From: Donghicola tyrosinivorans | GTDB lineage: Bacteria > Pseudomonadota > Alphaproteobacteria > Rhodobacterales > Rhodobacteraceae | Direction of reading: 5' to 3' | Length of the DNA stretch: 64,000 nt | Assembly: GCF_003003355.1 (NCBI RefSeq) | Contig: NZ_PVTQ01000005.1 | Coordinates: forward strand, 186,001-250,000 | Shown: positions 9,205 through 17,886 of the stretch, piece by piece | How positions within the stretch are numbered: position 1 is the first letter of the stretch | Layout: each line of letters starts with the position of its first letter | Notes under the pieces: generated by a model | What the model was told of the DNA's origin: nothing | What the model saw: only the letters and a program-made list of their open reading frames with translations | Databases searched by the model: none | Program-made: the position numbers and the translations under genes

Positions 9205-9534
9205 TCATTCGAACTCTCTCCATTTAAAGCCTGGGCGTGCGGCGCGGATCTTGTCCAGCAGGTCCGCAGGCGGCGTAGAGGTTTGTGCGGTATAAGTGCC
9301 GAAGACCTCTAGCGTCACGGTACAGCGGGCTGCGTGGAACCACTTGCCGCAGCCGTTGGAATGCCGCCAGCGTTCGAAATGCACGCCCTTGGGGTTTTCG
9401 CGCATGAACATATAGGTTTCGAAATCCGCATCAGAGGAGCCGGGGCCAAAGCGTTTCAGATGCGCTTCGCCGCCTGCGGAAAGTTCTGTTTCCTCGGCCA
9501 TGACGCCGCAATAGGGGCACTGGAGTGTCAGCAT
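9205..9534 (-). CDS. soxD: Sarcosine oxidase, delta subunit
   Basis: 109 residues. SoxD binds zinc through an N-terminal CPYCG motif (LTLQCPYCGVMAEETE) with further His and Cys residues (RWRHSNGCGKWFHAARCT). It is the small structural subunit of the heterotetramer. The ATG at 9534 is preceded by GGAGG at proper spacing; an open frame 26 codons longer was rejected. The soxB-soxD-soxA-soxG order matches other alphaproteobacteria. Confidence 0.93.
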   Translation of the reverse strand: MLTLQCPYCGVMAEETELSAGGEAHLKRFGPGSSDADFETYMFMRENPKGVHFERWRHSNGCGKWFHAARCTVTLEVFGTYTAQTSTPPADLLDKIRAARPGFKWREFE

Positions 9535-9721
9535 GATTGGCCTCCGATTGACGTGGCGAGGGCGTGGATTTTGCCCTGCTGTATTTTGGAAATGAGAGAG
9601 GGATGCGCACATAGGTCAGCGTGCCCGATGTCTTTGGACATCAAGGGCATTGCAAGGGGTCCGTCGCTGCAATTCAGGCGGACATTCGTGCGGTTGTGCG
9701 AAGTGCGAAGAGTAGGCACGC

Positions 9722-9761
9722 CGCCGCTTTTCCGAGGTAAGTCGATGATGGAAAAGCGGCG
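9722..9761 (-). other. 12-bp perfect inverted repeat in the soxD / small-protein gap
   Basis: Arms CGCCGCTTTTCC and GGAAAAGCGGCG are separated by 16 bases. It lies in a 282-bp gap (9535-9816) with no convincing gene. No T-run follows on either strand, so a terminator is not proven. It may stabilise the end of the upstream transcript or separate soxB plus the small gene from soxDAG. I see nothing else in this gap. Confidence 0.5.
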
Positions 9762-9816
9762 ACGGTATGCTTCGGCCGTCACGTCTTGGAACGACCGGCC
9801 GAAAGGCAAGTCGGTA

Positions 9817-10059
9817 TTAGTTTGCGCGGGTAGCGTCGTCGATCGCGTTTGCTGCGCCTTCGATGGCTTCGCCAGCTTGCTCAGCTGCGGGGCCTGCGCC
9901 TTCGATGCTGATGTTGATGTCGTCATTCGAGCCGAACTCGAACCCTTGGTAGAGCGCGAACCCCAGCACGACGACCGCCACCACGAGCGCGCCGACGATG
10001 AAGGCGAGGACGCTGTTCGAGTTGCCGGTTGATCCGGTGTTGCTGTCATGGGCAGCCAT
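9817..10059 (-). CDS. Small single-pass membrane protein within the sox cluster
   Basis: 80 residues. A polar, Ser/Asn-rich N-terminus is followed by one long hydrophobic segment (about residues 17-40, VLAFIVGALVVAVVVLGFAL) and an acidic, Ala-rich C-terminal tail. The tail is rich in Glu and Ala and would lie in the periplasm if the N-terminus stays inside. An AGGAG ribosome-binding site lies 8 bases before the ATG, which supports real translation. It has the same strand as soxB (64 bp upstream) and soxD (282 bp downstream). I do not recognise the family and cannot assign a function. Confidence 0.65.
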   Translation of the reverse strand: MAAHDSNTGSTGNSNSVLAFIVGALVVAVVVLGFALYQGFEFGSNDDINISIEGAGPAAEQAGEAIEGAANAIDDATRAN

Positions 10060-10123
10060 GGAAGTGCTCCTGTATGTGTGTCAGTCACACAGGTAACGCT
10101 GGCTATCGGAAAAAGGTTCCGCA

Positions 10124-11368
10124 TCAGTGTGCAACCCCAGCCGCAACGCTTTCGTCGATGAAGCGGCCTTCTTTGAAGCGGTCCGTGCTGAATTCGTTGG
10201 CCAGCGGCGAATAGCCCTTTGCCATCAGTTCCGCCATCGCCCAACCCGAGCCCGGAATGGCCTTGAAGCCGCCGGTACCCCAGCCGCAGTTCACAAAGCA
10301 GTTCTCCAGCGGGGTTTTCGAAATGATGGGCGAGCGGTCGCCGGTCATATCCACGATCCCGCCCCACTGACGCAGCATCTTGAGGCGGCTGATCATCGGG
10401 AAGGTCTCGATCAGGGCGCGGACGGTTTCCTCGATGTGATGGAAGCTGCCGCGCTGGGTGTAGTTATTGAACCCGTCGGTGCCACCACCGATGACCATCT
10501 CGCCTTTGTCGGACTGGGACATATAACCGTGCACGGTGTTCGCCATGACGACCACGTCCATGCAGGGTTTGATGGGTTCCGACACCAGCGCCTGAAGCGC
10601 AAGGCTTTCGATCGGCAGACGGAATCCCGCCATATCGGCCAGCACACCCGAATGACCCGCGACGACGATGCCAAGCTTGTTGCAGTCAATGCTGCCCTTG
10701 GTGGTCTCGACCCCGACAACGCGGCCCGCGATGCGGCGCACGCCGGTGACTTCGCACTTCTGGATGATGTCCATGCCCATGTCGGAACAGGCGCGGGCGT
10801 AGCCCCATGCCACCGCATCGTGACGGGCGGTACCACCGCGAGGCTGCCACAGGCCACCCAGCACGGGATAGCGCGGACCGTCGATATTGATGATCGGGAC
10901 GATCTCTTTGACCTTCTCGGGGCCGATGAATTCGGTTTTCACCCCTTGCAGCGCGTTTGCGTGGGCGGTGCGCTGATAACCGCGCACCTCATGGTGGGTC
11001 TGGGCCAGCATGATCACGCCGCGGGGGCTGAACATCACGTTGTAGTTCAGGTCCTGACTGAGCGTTTCATAGAGATCGCGGGCTTTCTCATAGATCGCCG
11101 CCGAAGGGTCTTGCAGGTAGTTCGAGCGGATAATCGTGGTGTTCCGGCCGGTGTTCCCGCCCCCGAGCCACCCTTTTTCCAGCACGGCAACATTGGTGAT
11201 GCCGAAGTTCTTCCCAAGGTAATAGGCAGTCGCCAGCCCGTGACCGCCCGCGCCGACGATGATCGCATCGTAGCTTTTCTTGGGCTCGGGCGAGCGCCAT
11301 GCGCGCTCCCATCCGGTGTGGTGGCGTGCCGCTTCGCGGGCAATGGCAAAGGCAGAATAACGTTTCAT
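10124..11368 (-). CDS. soxB: Sarcosine oxidase, beta subunit
   Basis: 414 residues, full length. This flavoprotein subunit carries FAD and the covalent FMN and oxidises sarcosine. The dinucleotide-binding motif YDAIIVGAGGHGLATAYYLG (about residues 33-52) and ENCFVNCGWGTGGFKAIPGS near the C-terminus are typical of DAO-family SoxB. It is first in the minus-strand cluster, with a roughly 200-bp divergent promoter region before ccmI. It shares its strand with soxDAG and probably belongs to the same transcription unit. Confidence 0.95.
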   Translation of the reverse strand: MKRYSAFAIAREAARHHTGWERAWRSPEPKKSYDAIIVGAGGHGLATAYYLGKNFGITNVAVLEKGWLGGGNTGRNTTIIRSNYLQDPSAAIYEKARDLYETLSQDLNYNVMFSPRGVIMLAQTHHEVRGYQRTAHANALQGVKTEFIGPEKVKEIVPIINIDGPRYPVLGGLWQPRGGTARHDAVAWGYARACSDMGMDIIQKCEVTGVRRIAGRVVGVETTKGSIDCNKLGIVVAGHSGVLADMAGFRLPIESLALQALVSEPIKPCMDVVVMANTVHGYMSQSDKGEMVIGGGTDGFNNYTQRGSFHHIEETVRALIETFPMISRLKMLRQWGGIVDMTGDRSPIISKTPLENCFVNCGWGTGGFKAIPGSGWAMAELMAKGYSPLANEFSTDRFKEGRFIDESVAAGVAH

Positions 11369-11413
11369 GAGCCTCGAATCCGTACGTGTGGCCGTTCTTA
11401 TCCGTCATGGACC

Positions 11414-11493
11414 TGTCGCAAGTTTAGACCGCGACTGACAGCGTCACAATTCATCGCATCTGCGACATGTGACCCCGCACGATTGCGACATAA
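11414..11493. promoter_or_regulatory. Repeated TGCGACA motifs in the soxB/ccmI divergent promoter
   Basis: TGTCGCAAG at 11414-11422 is inverted relative to TGCGACATG at 11461-11469 and TTGCGACATAA at 11483-11493. Three copies of a 7-mer in about 80 bp of a divergent promoter suggest a regulator-binding region. No regulator gene is adjacent, so the cognate protein is unknown. Confidence 0.4.
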
Positions 11494-11567
11494 GCCCCAG
11501 CATCGCAGATTTCGGGTTTTGAAACGGCGCGGCAACGCCTAAATAGCGATCAACAATGGGAGAGATC

Positions 11568-12800
11568 ATGCTTTTCTGGATCATCACACTTGGCCTTGCC
11601 GTTCTGGTTGCCGCGCTTTTGGCGATTGCTCTTTTGCGGGGAAAACCGGGGGACGTGTCGCCTGCGGCCTATGACCTTGAGGTGTACCGCACCCAGCTGA
11701 AAGAGGTTGAACGCGACGCGGCACGCGGGGTCATCGGCCCTGACGAGGCCGAGCGCCTGAAGGCCGAGGTTGGCCGCCGCATTCTGGCCGCCGATACCGC
11801 CATGAAGACCGAGATTGAGACCGGCGGGCAACCCCGCGCGGCGACGGCGCTGATGGCGGTGATCGTTGTGGCGATCCTCGCTGGTGGCGGGCTTTACACC
11901 TACTGGCGCCTTGGGGCACCCGGCTATGGTGATCTGGCCCTGAAAGACCGCATCGCGATGGCCGAAGAGCGCCGCGCAACCCGTCCCTCGCAGGCCGAGG
12001 GCGAGGCCGCCGCACCGCCGATACCGGAAATGCCCCGCGCTGACAGCCAGTTCACCGAACTGGTGGGCAAGCTGCGCGCAGCTGTGGCGCAGCGTCCTGA
12101 CGATCTGCAAGGTCAGGCACTCTTGGTCCGCAATGAAGCCGTTCTGGGGAACTTCACCCAAGCCTATGCAGCCCAAAAGCGGGTGATCGAGATCAAAGGC
12201 GATGAGGCCAGCGCCACCGATTACGCCGATCTGGCCGATATGCTGATCCTTGCCGCTGGCGGCTACGTCAGCCCCGAGGCCGAAGAGGCCCTGCGCGGCG
12301 CTCTCAGCCGTGACCGTCAGAACGGCACGGCGCTGTACTACTGGGGCCTGATGCTGACCCAGAACGACCGACCCGATCAGGCGTTCAACATCTGGAACAA
12401 CCTGCTGCGCAAAGGCCCTGCCGATGCGCCGTGGATCGCCCCCATCCGTGCGCAGATTACCCAAGTGGCCGAGGCCGCCGGCGTGGACTTTACCATGCCC
12501 GAGGCCGCTGCCCCCGCCCTGCGCGGCCCCAGCGCCGAGGATATGGCGAACGCTGCCGAAATGACCGACGAAGACCGTCAGGCGATGATCCGCGGCATGG
12601 TCGAGCAACTGTCAGAGCGTCTGGCCAGCGAAGGCGGCAGCGCTGCCGAATGGTCGCGGCTGATCAGTGCCTATGGCGTTCTGGGCGAAACCGACCGCGC
12701 CCGCGCGATCTGGACCGAAGCCCAAGGGCGTTTCGCTGACCGTCCCGACGATCTGGCAACTGTCCGTCAGGGCGCGCAAGCCGCTGGGGTGGCTGAATGA
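11568..12800 (+). CDS. ccmI: Cytochrome c maturation protein CcmI
   Basis: 410 residues. Two N-terminal membrane segments (LFWIITLGLAVLVAALLAIA, and ALMAVIVVAILAGGGLYTYW near residue 95) are separated by a cytoplasmic loop and followed by a large periplasmic region with TPR-like repeats (about 150-410). CcmI holds apocytochrome c for haem ligation by CcmF/H. The layout fits the family well. The ATG at 11568 was chosen because GGGAGAG lies just upstream; an ATG four codons earlier lacks a site. The stop overlaps the ruvX start (ATGA). No other ccm gene is nearby. Confidence 0.88.
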   Translation: MLFWIITLGLAVLVAALLAIALLRGKPGDVSPAAYDLEVYRTQLKEVERDAARGVIGPDEAERLKAEVGRRILAADTAMKTEIETGGQPRAATALMAVIVVAILAGGGLYTYWRLGAPGYGDLALKDRIAMAEERRATRPSQAEGEAAAPPIPEMPRADSQFTELVGKLRAAVAQRPDDLQGQALLVRNEAVLGNFTQAYAAQKRVIEIKGDEASATDYADLADMLILAAGGYVSPEAEEALRGALSRDRQNGTALYYWGLMLTQNDRPDQAFNIWNNLLRKGPADAPWIAPIRAQITQVAEAAGVDFTMPEAAAPALRGPSAEDMANAAEMTDEDRQAMIRGMVEQLSERLASEGGSAAEWSRLISAYGVLGETDRARAIWTEAQGRFADRPDDLATVRQGAQAAGVAE

Positions 12801-13273
12801 TTTACGAAGACCTGAAAGACTTTGTCGCCGCCCTGCCCTCGATGCGGGCCTTGGCCGGGCTGGACCTTGGGGACAAAACCATCGGGGTCGCGGTCTCGGA
12901 CACGTTCCGCAGCGTGGCAACGCCGCTTGAAACCATCCGCCGCAAGAAATTCGGGGTGGATGCGGAAAGCCTGTTGGCCATCGTGAACCAGCGCAATGTG
13001 GGCGGGTTGGTGCTTGGTCTGCCCCGCAACATGGACGGCACCGAAGGACCGCGCTGCCAATCCACCCGCGCCTTTGCCCGCAACCTAAGCCGTTTGACCG
13101 ACCTGCCGATCACCTTCTGGGATGAACGTTTGTCCACCGTAGCCGCCGAAAGAGCGCTGTTGGAGGCGGATACGTCTCGCAGACGTCGCGCCGAGGTCAT
13201 CGACCACGTGGCAGCCGGATATATTCTGCAAGGTGTGCTGGATCGCATGGGGCATATGGGGCGCGAGGAATGA
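12797..13273 (+). CDS. ruvX: Putative Holliday junction resolvase RuvX (YqgF)
   Basis: 158 residues. The RNase H-like fold starts with LAGLDLGDKTIGVAVSD (first catalytic Asp), has LGLPRNMDGTEG in the middle, and ends with FWDERLSTVAAERALLEAD and the last acidic residue before helix IDHVAAGYILQGVLD. Members act on branched DNA or in 16S rRNA processing; the in vivo role in this group is not settled. It overlaps ccmI and the DUF1289 gene by 4 bp at each end, so the three are one coupled unit. Confidence 0.9.
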   Translation: MIYEDLKDFVAALPSMRALAGLDLGDKTIGVAVSDTFRSVATPLETIRRKKFGVDAESLLAIVNQRNVGGLVLGLPRNMDGTEGPRCQSTRAFARNLSRLTDLPITFWDERLSTVAAERALLEADTSRRRRAEVIDHVAAGYILQGVLDRMGHMGREE

Positions 13274-13527
13274 CGGACACCATCTGGAAACGGGACGAGA
13301 TCGAGAGCCCCTGCGTTAAGCTCTGCGTCGTTCACCCCGAGGCACGGATCTGCACCGGCTGCTACCGCTCGATCGACGAGATCACCGCGTGGTCCCGCAT
13401 GACCCCCGAGGCACGGCGCGAAGTCATGGCCACCCTGCCCGAGCGCCAGTCCCTGCTGACCATGCGCCGCGGTGGGCGCACAGGTCGCCTTGAGCGCGAC
13501 GCGGCGAAAGCTGCCAAGAACGCGTAA
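13270..13527 (+). CDS. DUF1289 small cysteine protein
   Basis: 85 residues. The DUF1289 signature is clear: SPCVKLCVVHPEARICTGCYRS, four cysteines spaced as a likely metal-binding site, followed by EITAWSRMTPEARREVM. The C-terminal 20 residues are basic. No function is known for the family. It follows ruvX with an ATGA overlap and a strong terminator closes the unit. Confidence 0.85.
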   Translation: MTDTIWKRDEIESPCVKLCVVHPEARICTGCYRSIDEITAWSRMTPEARREVMATLPERQSLLTMRRGGRTGRLERDAAKAAKNA

Positions 13528-13552
13528 TCAACACTTTCTTCAAAAGACAGCG

Positions 13553-13590
13553 CACACCCGACCCGCATGGGTCGCGGTGTGTTTCTTTTT
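13553..13590 (+). terminator. Terminator of the ccmI-ruvX-DUF1289 unit
   Basis: Arms CACACCCGACCC and GGGTCGCGGTGTG (one bulged base) surround a GCAT loop, followed by TTTCTTTTT. It begins 26 bp after the stop codon. Confidence 0.85.
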
Positions 13591-14187
13591 GTGCAGCAAC
13601 CGACGACCCGCCCTTGCGGCTTCGGAACTACCCCAAAAGGTTGAACGCGAAAATCCGCCTTCGCAGGAAACCGGACTTGCTCTTGTTTCCGCTATCGGTC
13701 TTAGAATCACTCTGTGGATAACTCGGGCGACCACGAAGCGCCCAGTAAACCTGCCCCCTTGCCCCGTGTTAATTTTGTCGCGTCTCGTCAGCTGAAATGA
13801 CCGTCCGCACCCTTGCGGTGGCTGAATTCATGTAAGTGGACAGGTCATGGTTAAGGTTCAGAAATCCCGAGGATTTCTTGCAAAATTGCGATGCAAAACT
13901 CACAAACCTGTGACATGTTACGATAGTTTCACAATTTGCCTGCATATCATGCACAAAACTTCGGTGATGCACTTAATGGTTGCATTTCATTAACCATGTT
14001 GCCTTGATCGAAGGGCTTACACACCTGTACGTATTGTTGCCATTTGAAAAACGATTGATGAGACCGACATTCTTTCAATTCACCTATAGCGCGAACCTGC
14101 CGCTCAGCTTGCGGACAGCAAGTGTCCAGACTTCTTTTTACAACTAACAGTTTCCGGAGCCATCCGGACCACAAGGCTTGCCCGATC
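13591..14187. other. Long intergenic region upstream of the OmpA-fusion gene
   Basis: About 600 bp, more AT-rich than its surroundings. It holds a small hairpin (GAAATCC, CGA, GGATTTC at 13861-13877), an inverted TTGCA/TGCAA pair just after it, and one TGTGGATAA sequence (13713-13721) matching a DnaA box. I see no gene, tRNA or known riboswitch. It probably carries the promoter and a long leader of the gene at 14188. Confidence 0.4.
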
Positions 14188-16545
14188 ATGCAATTGCGAA
14201 AAACTCTTCTTCTTGGCCTTCTGGCCTGTGCTTCCCTGACGCCCGTCGCGGCCGTTGCCCAAGCCACCAAGACCTTTGCCACCAGTGAACCTTATGGCCT
14301 GCTGTCCGGCAGCCAGTTGCCTGATCGCGGATTGGCAACTTTGGTCTTTGAACATCTGTTCAAGGCGGCAGGCATCCCTGCAGATGTCATTTTCACTGCC
14401 CAATGGAGCGATGCCGAAGGCGGTGCCCGCAGCAATGAATTCACCGGCGCTTTCCCCTATTACTATACCATCGAGCGCACGCTGGACTTTCAATACTCGG
14501 ATGCAGTTCTGGCCGTGGGTGAACGGGTTTACACCAGCGGCGAACAGCTGACCTCGCTGGACGGGCTGAAGGGCGAAACCCTGTGCTATCCTGCAGGCTA
14601 CGACTTTGCCACCTCGCTGCGTCTGCGTGAGGAACAGGGCGAATTCACCCGCATCAGCGCCCCCGATATGAACGCCTGTTTCCAGTCGCTGGTCGACGGA
14701 GAGGTCTTCGCGGTTCTCTCGGACCAGAGCGAAGCAGCCTTTGTCATGAACTTTGCCGATTTCGACATCAGCACGGTCCGCGAAAGTGCCTTTGACATCG
14801 CACAGCGTACCCTGCACCTGATCGTGTCGCACAAAGAGGCCGGTGGCGCCGAGATGCTAGAGGCTTTCAACACCGCATTGGAAGCCGCCCGCGCCGATGG
14901 CAGCCTTGATCGTCTGGTGCGCGAGCGTATCGACATCAGCATCATCCCCGACCGCTCGGATGACTTCCGCACCCGCGCCGCGGTCGAGGCCCGCCTGCGT
15001 CTGAACGACGGCACCTATCAGACCGGTCGCATCGTCGAAATCGACACCGGCAAGTACGAGGTCGCGACGAAATACGGCCCCGTCATCTACCCGCTGACCT
15101 TCATCGCAGAACTCTGCCCCGTCGAAGGTTGCGCCGGTGAAGTCGCCGCTGCTGCCCCCGCAGAAGTCGCAGAAGCCCCTGTTGAAGCGCCCGCCGAAGA
15201 ACAGACCGATGTGGTCGCCGCTCTGGTCGAGCCCGAACCCGCACCGACCGCGCTGCGTCTGGCAGGCTCGAACACCATCGGTGCAGGTCTGGCACCCGCG
15301 ATGCTGCAAGGTTGGCTAGGCGCTAAGGGCATGGGCGCCCCCGCATGGCAATTGGGCGAGCCGAATGAACGCGCCGCCGCGCTGGACGCTGCCCTGCCCG
15401 GTGGTCGTTCGGAAATCACGCTGGCCGCGCACGGCAGCTCGACCGGTTTCAAAGCTCTGCTGGCCGGTGACAGCGATATCGCCATGGCCTCGCGCCCCAT
15501 CAAACCCTCCGAGCAGGTGGCGATGGCCGACAAGGGCCTTGGCGATCCGCTGGCAGAAGGCGCGAATGGCGAGCATATCGTTGCGCTGGACGGCATCGCG
15601 ATCATCGTCCATCCCGAAAACCCCCTGCGCGAGCTGACCATGGTTCAGGTGCAGCAGATCTTCTCGGGTCAGATCAACAACTGGGCACAGGTTGGTGGCC
15701 CGAACGCGCCTATCACCATCTATGCCCGCGACGATGCCTCAGGCACCTTCGACACTTTCCAGAGCCTTGCGCTTGGCGAGACCCAGCTGGCCAGCGCCGC
15801 GCAGCGCTTTGAATCGAACGCGAACCTGTCGGACGCAGTGCGCGGCGATGTGAACGCCATCGGCTTTACCGGCCTTGGCTATGTACGCAACAGCAAGCCG
15901 CTGGCCCTGCGGGTCTGTGACGCCGTCCACCAGCCCACCCCCTTTGCGGTGAAGACCGAAGAATACCCGTTGGCCCGTCGCCTTTACATGTACACCGCGC
16001 CGAACAAGACCGACGCGGACACCGAGGACTTCCTGCAATACGCCAGCACCGACGGTCAGGCGATCGTTGCCAGCGAGGGCTTTGTGGACCTGAACCTGGA
16101 CGTGCGCGCCGGTTGGGACGCGGTAGATGCGCTGGCAAATATCCAGTTCATGCCCTTCCAGGACGCGGCCACCCTGCGGGACTACATGCTGAATATCCGC
16201 GACAAGCAGCGTCTTAGCGCGACCTTCCATTTCATTTCCGGCAAATCCAATCTGGACGCCCGTTCCGAAGATGACTTGGAACGTCTGGTCGCGTGGATGA
16301 AGCAGCCCGAAAACGCGAGCCGCAAAGTTCTGTTGGTGGGTTTCGCCGATAACACCGGCGGCTATGAGGCCAACCGTAATATCGCCCAAGCCCGTGCGCA
16401 GCAGGTCGCAGACCAACTGAACCTGCTGGTTCCCGGCAATGCGGGCATTCAGGTGACCTCGGGCAGCGAAGAGGCGCCTGTCGCCTGTAACGATCCTAGC
16501 GGCTACGACAAGAACCGCCGCGTCGAAGTATGGGTGACCCAATGA
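14188..16545 (+). CDS. Exported fusion: SBP3-like module, PstS-like module, OmpA domain
   Basis: 785 residues. A signal peptide (MQLRKTLLLGLLACASL..., cleaved near AVAQA, residue 25) is followed by an SBP_bac_3-like module (about 30-255), a small beta segment (VEARLRLNDGTYQTGRIVE), an Ala/Glu/Pro linker (320-355), a PstS-like phosphate-binding-type module (356-640; LRLAGSNTIGAG and ARDDASGTFDTF) and a C-terminal OmpA peptidoglycan-binding domain (about 675-785; RKVLLVGFADNTGGYEANRN). The protein should be periplasmic and cell-wall tethered. No ABC permease or ATPase genes are adjacent, so a sensor or scavenging role fits better than direct import. The start at 14188 gives a normal signal peptide; the longer frame from 14122 does not. 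Confidence 0.75.
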   Translation: MQLRKTLLLGLLACASLTPVAAVAQATKTFATSEPYGLLSGSQLPDRGLATLVFEHLFKAAGIPADVIFTAQWSDAEGGARSNEFTGAFPYYYTIERTLDFQYSDAVLAVGERVYTSGEQLTSLDGLKGETLCYPAGYDFATSLRLREEQGEFTRISAPDMNACFQSLVDGEVFAVLSDQSEAAFVMNFADFDISTVRESAFDIAQRTLHLIVSHKEAGGAEMLEAFNTALEAARADGSLDRLVRERIDISIIPDRSDDFRTRAAVEARLRLNDGTYQTGRIVEIDTGKYEVATKYGPVIYPLTFIAELCPVEGCAGEVAAAAPAEVAEAPVEAPAEEQTDVVAALVEPEPAPTALRLAGSNTIGAGLAPAMLQGWLGAKGMGAPAWQLGEPNERAAALDAALPGGRSEITLAAHGSSTGFKALLAGDSDIAMASRPIKPSEQVAMADKGLGDPLAEGANGEHIVALDGIAIIVHPENPLRELTMVQVQQIFSGQINNWAQVGGPNAPITIYARDDASGTFDTFQSLALGETQLASAAQRFESNANLSDAVRGDVNAIGFTGLGYVRNSKPLALRVCDAVHQPTPFAVKTEEYPLARRLYMYTAPNKTDADTEDFLQYASTDGQAIVASEGFVDLNLDVRAGWDAVDALANIQFMPFQDAATLRDYMLNIRDKQRLSATFHFISGKSNLDARSEDDLERLVAWMKQPENASRKVLLVGFADNTGGYEANRNIAQARAQQVADQLNLLVPGNAGIQVTSGSEEAPVACNDPSGYDKNRRVEVWVTQ

Positions 16546-17807
16546 TCCGCATGCAAAACCCCCGCACGGCTGGCGCTTGGGCGCTGGCGGCGGCCCTCCT
16601 GATGGGCGCGGCCCCCATCGCCGCCCACAGTCAACAAACTGATCCGGCGGGGGCCGCCGGATCGAACGCTCTGGCCGCACCTGCCAGCCCCGCCGCACCA
16701 GCGGCAAACGGGACGGCTGCCAACGGCGATCTGGGGTTCAGCGACAATGCCGTCGCGCGGGGCACGGCTATCATGCCTGTGGGCGTGAATGCCGATGCCT
16801 CGCCTCGCAAACCGCTGGACCCCGCCACCTGCGAAGCGCCCTTGTCCCATCGGTTCGACAAAACCGCAGAGGGCGTCCAGTTGGTTTTCAGCCCCGTGTG
16901 CGACAAGGCTCGCGTGACACTGAAGGCCGCCGACGGTGGCATGACCCGCCCGAACGCTCAGATCGTGGACAACGCCCTGCGCGTGGACATGCCGTGCGGA
17001 CGCCAATTCACCCACGCCAATGTGATCATCGGCTTCTCGCCCCTGAACATCCATCTGGAGCGGGTGGAAAACCCCTGCGGCGCGGCGGACACCCGTATTG
17101 CCTCGGTCGTGCCCCTGCGCCCCGATGTTCCCGAAGTCGCCGCCAGCGGCTGCGCGGCCAGCTTCATACCGCAAGTGGCGGGCGGCATCCTGACCGCGGG
17201 ATTCACCGGCTGCACCACTGGCGAAAAACTGTCGCTGACCTACCAGAACACCGCGTTCTCGGCTCTGGCGGACGCGTCCGGCAACGCCTCGGTTCAGGTT
17301 CCCTTGATGGAGGCGGATGCCACAATCACCGCCCCTGACGGCACCGAACACAGCGTGCGCTGGCCGGAAGCTGCCAGCACCCTGCGCCTTGCACTGGTCT
17401 GGGAACAGCCAGTGGATATGGACCTGCATGTCCTGACCCCCGGTGCGCCTGCCTTTGACGGCATCCAGCCCGCCCATGCCAATGGCCGCACCCTTGGACA
17501 AGAGCGCGGCATGTCGGTCACCGACACTGGCGGCGAAGGCGTCAACTTTGAGGTCTTTGACAGCCCCCGCAACGGGGCGGCCACGGGTCTTGGGGCGGTC
17601 TATGTCTCGAACGTGTCGCGCGGCGAAATCCCAAGCGGTGCCTTCTGCGGCGACGGACTGCTGGCCGCATCGCGCTTTACCGTGATGATCGGCGGCGCGG
17701 AAAAGGCACAGGCGCAGGCTTTTGCTCTGGGCGGCGCGAAATGCGACACGCCCCTGAACGTCAGCCAGTACTACCGCCGGATCGAGGATATCCGCCCGTT
17801 CTGGTAA
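16542..17807 (+). CDS. Exported protein coupled to the OmpA fusion
   Basis: 421 residues. A signal peptide (WALAAALLMGAAPIAAHSQ, about residues 11-30) is followed by an Ala/Pro-rich stretch, a central Cys-containing region, and a C-terminal domain starting LALVWEQPVDMDLHVLTPG, which recalls DUF2135-type domains associated with von Willebrand A proteins. I assign that likeness by pattern only. The ATG at 16542 overlaps the upstream stop (ATGA), so the two exported proteins are translated together and may interact. A clear terminator follows. The function is unknown. Confidence 0.7.
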   Translation: MIRMQNPRTAGAWALAAALLMGAAPIAAHSQQTDPAGAAGSNALAAPASPAAPAANGTAANGDLGFSDNAVARGTAIMPVGVNADASPRKPLDPATCEAPLSHRFDKTAEGVQLVFSPVCDKARVTLKAADGGMTRPNAQIVDNALRVDMPCGRQFTHANVIIGFSPLNIHLERVENPCGAADTRIASVVPLRPDVPEVAASGCAASFIPQVAGGILTAGFTGCTTGEKLSLTYQNTAFSALADASGNASVQVPLMEADATITAPDGTEHSVRWPEAASTLRLALVWEQPVDMDLHVLTPGAPAFDGIQPAHANGRTLGQERGMSVTDTGGEGVNFEVFDSPRNGAATGLGAVYVSNVSRGEIPSGAFCGDGLLAASRFTVMIGGAEKAQAQAFALGGAKCDTPLNVSQYYRRIEDIRPFW

Positions 17808-17829
17808 GCGCCAAAATCACGTAAACAGC

Positions 17830-17862
17830 AAAGCCGCGCCCTTCGGGTGCGGCTTTTCCTTT
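17830..17862 (+). terminator. Terminator after the exported-protein pair
   Basis: Arms AAAGCCGCGCCC and GGGTGCGGCTTT around a TTC/TTCG loop, followed by TTCCTTTT. One G-T wobble pair. Confidence 0.85.
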
Positions 17863-17886
17863 TGGGAACAGTGCGATACGCCAGAC

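Noticed and set aside
6046-9312. Long plus-strand frames across soxA (6046-7446, 8077-9312)
   Set aside because: Antisense shadows of soxA with no ribosome-binding site, no recognisable domain and unusual composition.
10127-11542. 471-residue plus-strand frame antisense to soxB
   Set aside because: Overlaps the whole of soxB, which has clear motifs. Treated as a chance frame.
13713-13721. DnaA-box-like TGTGGATAA as a sign of a replication origin
   Set aside because: A single box without clustered copies, AT-rich unwinding element or origin-linked genes such as dnaA or hemE nearby.
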